A stretch of 64,000 nt of DNA from Rotaria socialis. Taxonomy: Eukaryota; Rotifera; Eurotatoria; Philodinida; Philodinidae. Positions 61,929 through 64,000 of this stretch are shown in pieces. The stretch spans positions 124,001 to 188,000 of the forward strand of contig CAJNYU010002272.1 in NCBI GenBank assembly GCA_905331475.1. The letters are read 5' to 3'. The translations under genes and the position numbers were made by a program. The first letter of the stretch is position 1; each line of letters opens with the position of its first letter. A model generated the notes under the pieces. That model saw only the letters and a program-made list of their open reading frames with translations. It was not told where the DNA came from and made no database searches.

Positions 61929-64000
61929 GATTATTGCCTCAAGCTTCAGTCAAAATAACCTAAAACTATAAGATGAAGAAAAAAAAATATTAATTCAATG
62001 TTATTGTTCAATTTAATTGTAAACCTAAGATGAAAAAAATGCGACTACTGTTTAACATAAATTATGTATGCATGTGTATAACTATATATATATATATATA
62101 AATATATTTGTGCTAATCAACTTAGTTGAATATAAAAGAACAGTAGAGAAAAGTGATATGATATACTTTCTCTAGTATACTAATTGGAATATGTAACAAC
62201 ATATACATAGAGAAAGAAAGAAAATGATCGTAACATAACATCAAACAGTGCAGATATAGCATATTGAGTTTGTCTAAACAGATGCTCATATAGTGATGTA
62301 TCGATTTGACAACCACCCAAAGCGAAAAGAAAGAAGAAAAAACGCAAAGATTAATAATATACAGTTTATTAATTTAAATAATAAAAACAACTTCTAATGT
62401 ATTTTCACACTTACTCATAGAAAAAGAATGTGTTGTCAACACATAATCTCGGTCCATTAAGATCATACAAAATATTTTCCTCTATTTTTTTCGTTAACCT
62501 AATTAACCTTCTCGTAATGTAGATGAAATCGTCGTCTACTCATCAACTTATCAATAGTAACATCATAACACCACTCCTCTTTTGTTTTCTATTTCTTACT
62601 AGTAGTCAGTCAGTCACTCACTTAGCTGCTCACTTAGATTGCCATAAAAAGAAGAGAAAGGAAGATACAATCAGTAAGATGGATAGCAGGATGAAACAAA
62701 TTCTCTCGTGTAAAAGCATGCACGCTTATCTAATGCAATTTCACACTACATATACTGGCTTGAACACCTCACTTATACGCGTGCTTGTCGAAAGAAATGG
62801 TTTGCCCTTGAATTAGGGACAGCACTAGCAGTGTCAAGAGATTTTTCTGGATCGCCGATTGCGAGCGTCGTTTTGCTTTCTTGTCATTTATTCTCTCTTT
62901 ATTTTGTTTCAATCAGTACTGTCCATAGTTTAGACTGTCAATAAAGCCCTGAGGATGGTGACAACAAGATCGATGAACTTATGTATGCATCTATATGATG
63001 CATTCAATTCAAATTTATGAATCAAAAGTAAATAAGTTTTCTTTTTCTTTTCTCTTCTCAGGAAGCACGATTGAATGAATGATTAATTTCTTGTTTTACT
63101 AGTTCTACTCTATATTCTGATTTACGAAAAGACTTGGAAAAATAAAAGATCTATACAGATGTATAACAAAATTTTAAAAAGCACAAAAGCACAACTGATA
63201 ATACCTACCGGAAGAATGTGTTTGACTTTGTTATTACTGATTTTCTTTTTCTTCTTCTTTTGATATTTCTTTTTGAGGGATACCAACTGGTTGTATGAGC
63301 AACAGCAAAAGAAATGATTTAGTGATTTTCTAATTTATTTTTAATGAACATGCCATGAATCAAATTCTTCTGTGTATGAACATGCAAGCAAGTCGTCTTT
63401 GAGCGTTTAGTCTACAATATAAGACAGAAAGAAAGAAAGAAAGAAAGAAAAGAGAATAAGAGACATTTTTCTCGCTTATAAAGCAAGTCACAAGAGAGAA
63501 CTATTGTCTTCTTCTTGTTCGTCATTTACTAGTTACCAATATACGAAGTAATAATATCAGACTTTGATTTTATGAGAAGAAGAAAAAACGGCCTCAGGTT
63601 GAGCTTTATGACTAATGCACATACACACCTGCTCATCCGTAGCTGGACACCACGCCCTATATTCGTCTGCATGCAAGAAAAAAAGGGAGGGAGATGGAGT
63701 GAGAGAGCACGGAAGAAGAGAAAACCTTACTCTACAGTAGATAAGACAATCTGTATTTTATTTTTCTACTACTTAGTTAGTTGGTATAGAAATTCAGAAA
63801 AGAATAACTCAATCATGAGAATGACACTTCAGACCAGTTTAATCGAATGGAAAAAAAAAGAGTATAATTATTCAAAAAATTATTCTTAGAGAGGTGTTGA
63901 GGAACAACATGATGAAAGAAAATTTTTATATAATCATCATTTTCATCATCAACAATCATTCTTCCATTGCTAATGATGCATATGAGATAATATTGTATGT
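61929..64000. other. Terminal spacer, no gene supported
   Basis: The protocadherin promoter should lie at the left. (TA)n runs occur at about 62081-62101 and a (GAAA)n tract at 63427-63450. Open frames at 62523-62816 and 63572-63889 lack domain signal and are rich in repeats or basic residues. The next gene, if any, starts beyond the window. Confidence 0.5.

Noticed and set aside
62523..63889. Plus-strand frames of 97 and 105 codons
   Set aside because: No domain or signal pattern, strong Lys/Arg/Ser bias from purine runs, and no supporting exon chain.

Overview
The window reads as nuclear DNA of a small invertebrate animal. It is AT-rich. Genes are split by many short introns (mostly about 45-70 bases, GT..AG), and the recognisable products are animal-specific: TRIM9/67, SEC16, SPATA6, RTRAF, a seven-repeat protocadherin and a BAHCC1/TNRC18-type chromatin reader. 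Compact genes, tiny introns, AT-rich spacers and scattered fold-back elements would suit a bdelloid rotifer or a similar lophotrochozoan. That assignment is inference: no organelle, rRNA or other diagnostic marker is present.

Layout, left to right. 1-12.4 kb holds two divergent pairs: a BAHCC1/TNRC18-like gene (-) against an unidentified CABIT-like gene (+), then PP2A catalytic subunit (-) against SPATA6 (+). 12.4-17.1 kb is a gene-poor spacer with a candidate dispersed repeat ending in a hairpin and one coding-like 40-codon stretch. 17.1-24.5 kb is SEC16 (-), the COPII exit-site scaffold. 24.9-28.8 kb is an unusual gene (-) predicted to encode TIR-SAM-TIR-TIR; it is the most interesting locus here. 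30.5-35.8 kb is a TRIM9/TRIM67 E3 ligase (-). 35.8-40.8 kb is spacer. 40.9-42.1 kb is a PP1 catalytic subunit (-), 43.6-45.2 kb CDC37 (-) and 46.6-47.7 kb RTRAF (-), whose exons are all too small to stand out as ORFs. 47.7-52.1 kb is a spacer holding three separate inverted-repeat elements, one about 960 bases long with 204-base arms. 52.1-52.8 kb is a single-exon secreted cysteine-rich protein resembling stanniocalcin (+). A small hAT-like MITE with a perfect 8-base target duplication lies at 54.4 kb. 55.6-56.4 kb is a SET-domain gene (-), and 57.6-61.9 kb a protocadherin (-). The last 2 kb hold no convincing gene.

Most genes are unrelated housekeeping or signalling functions, as expected of ordinary euchromatin. 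The shared themes (two PPP phosphatases, the CDC37 kinase co-chaperone, neuronal-type TRIM9, protocadherin and SARM1-like TIR/SAM) do not form a pathway that can be shown from the sequence. Exon joins were worked out by hand from GT/AG sites and reading phase. Outer CDS limits are firmer than the inner joins.
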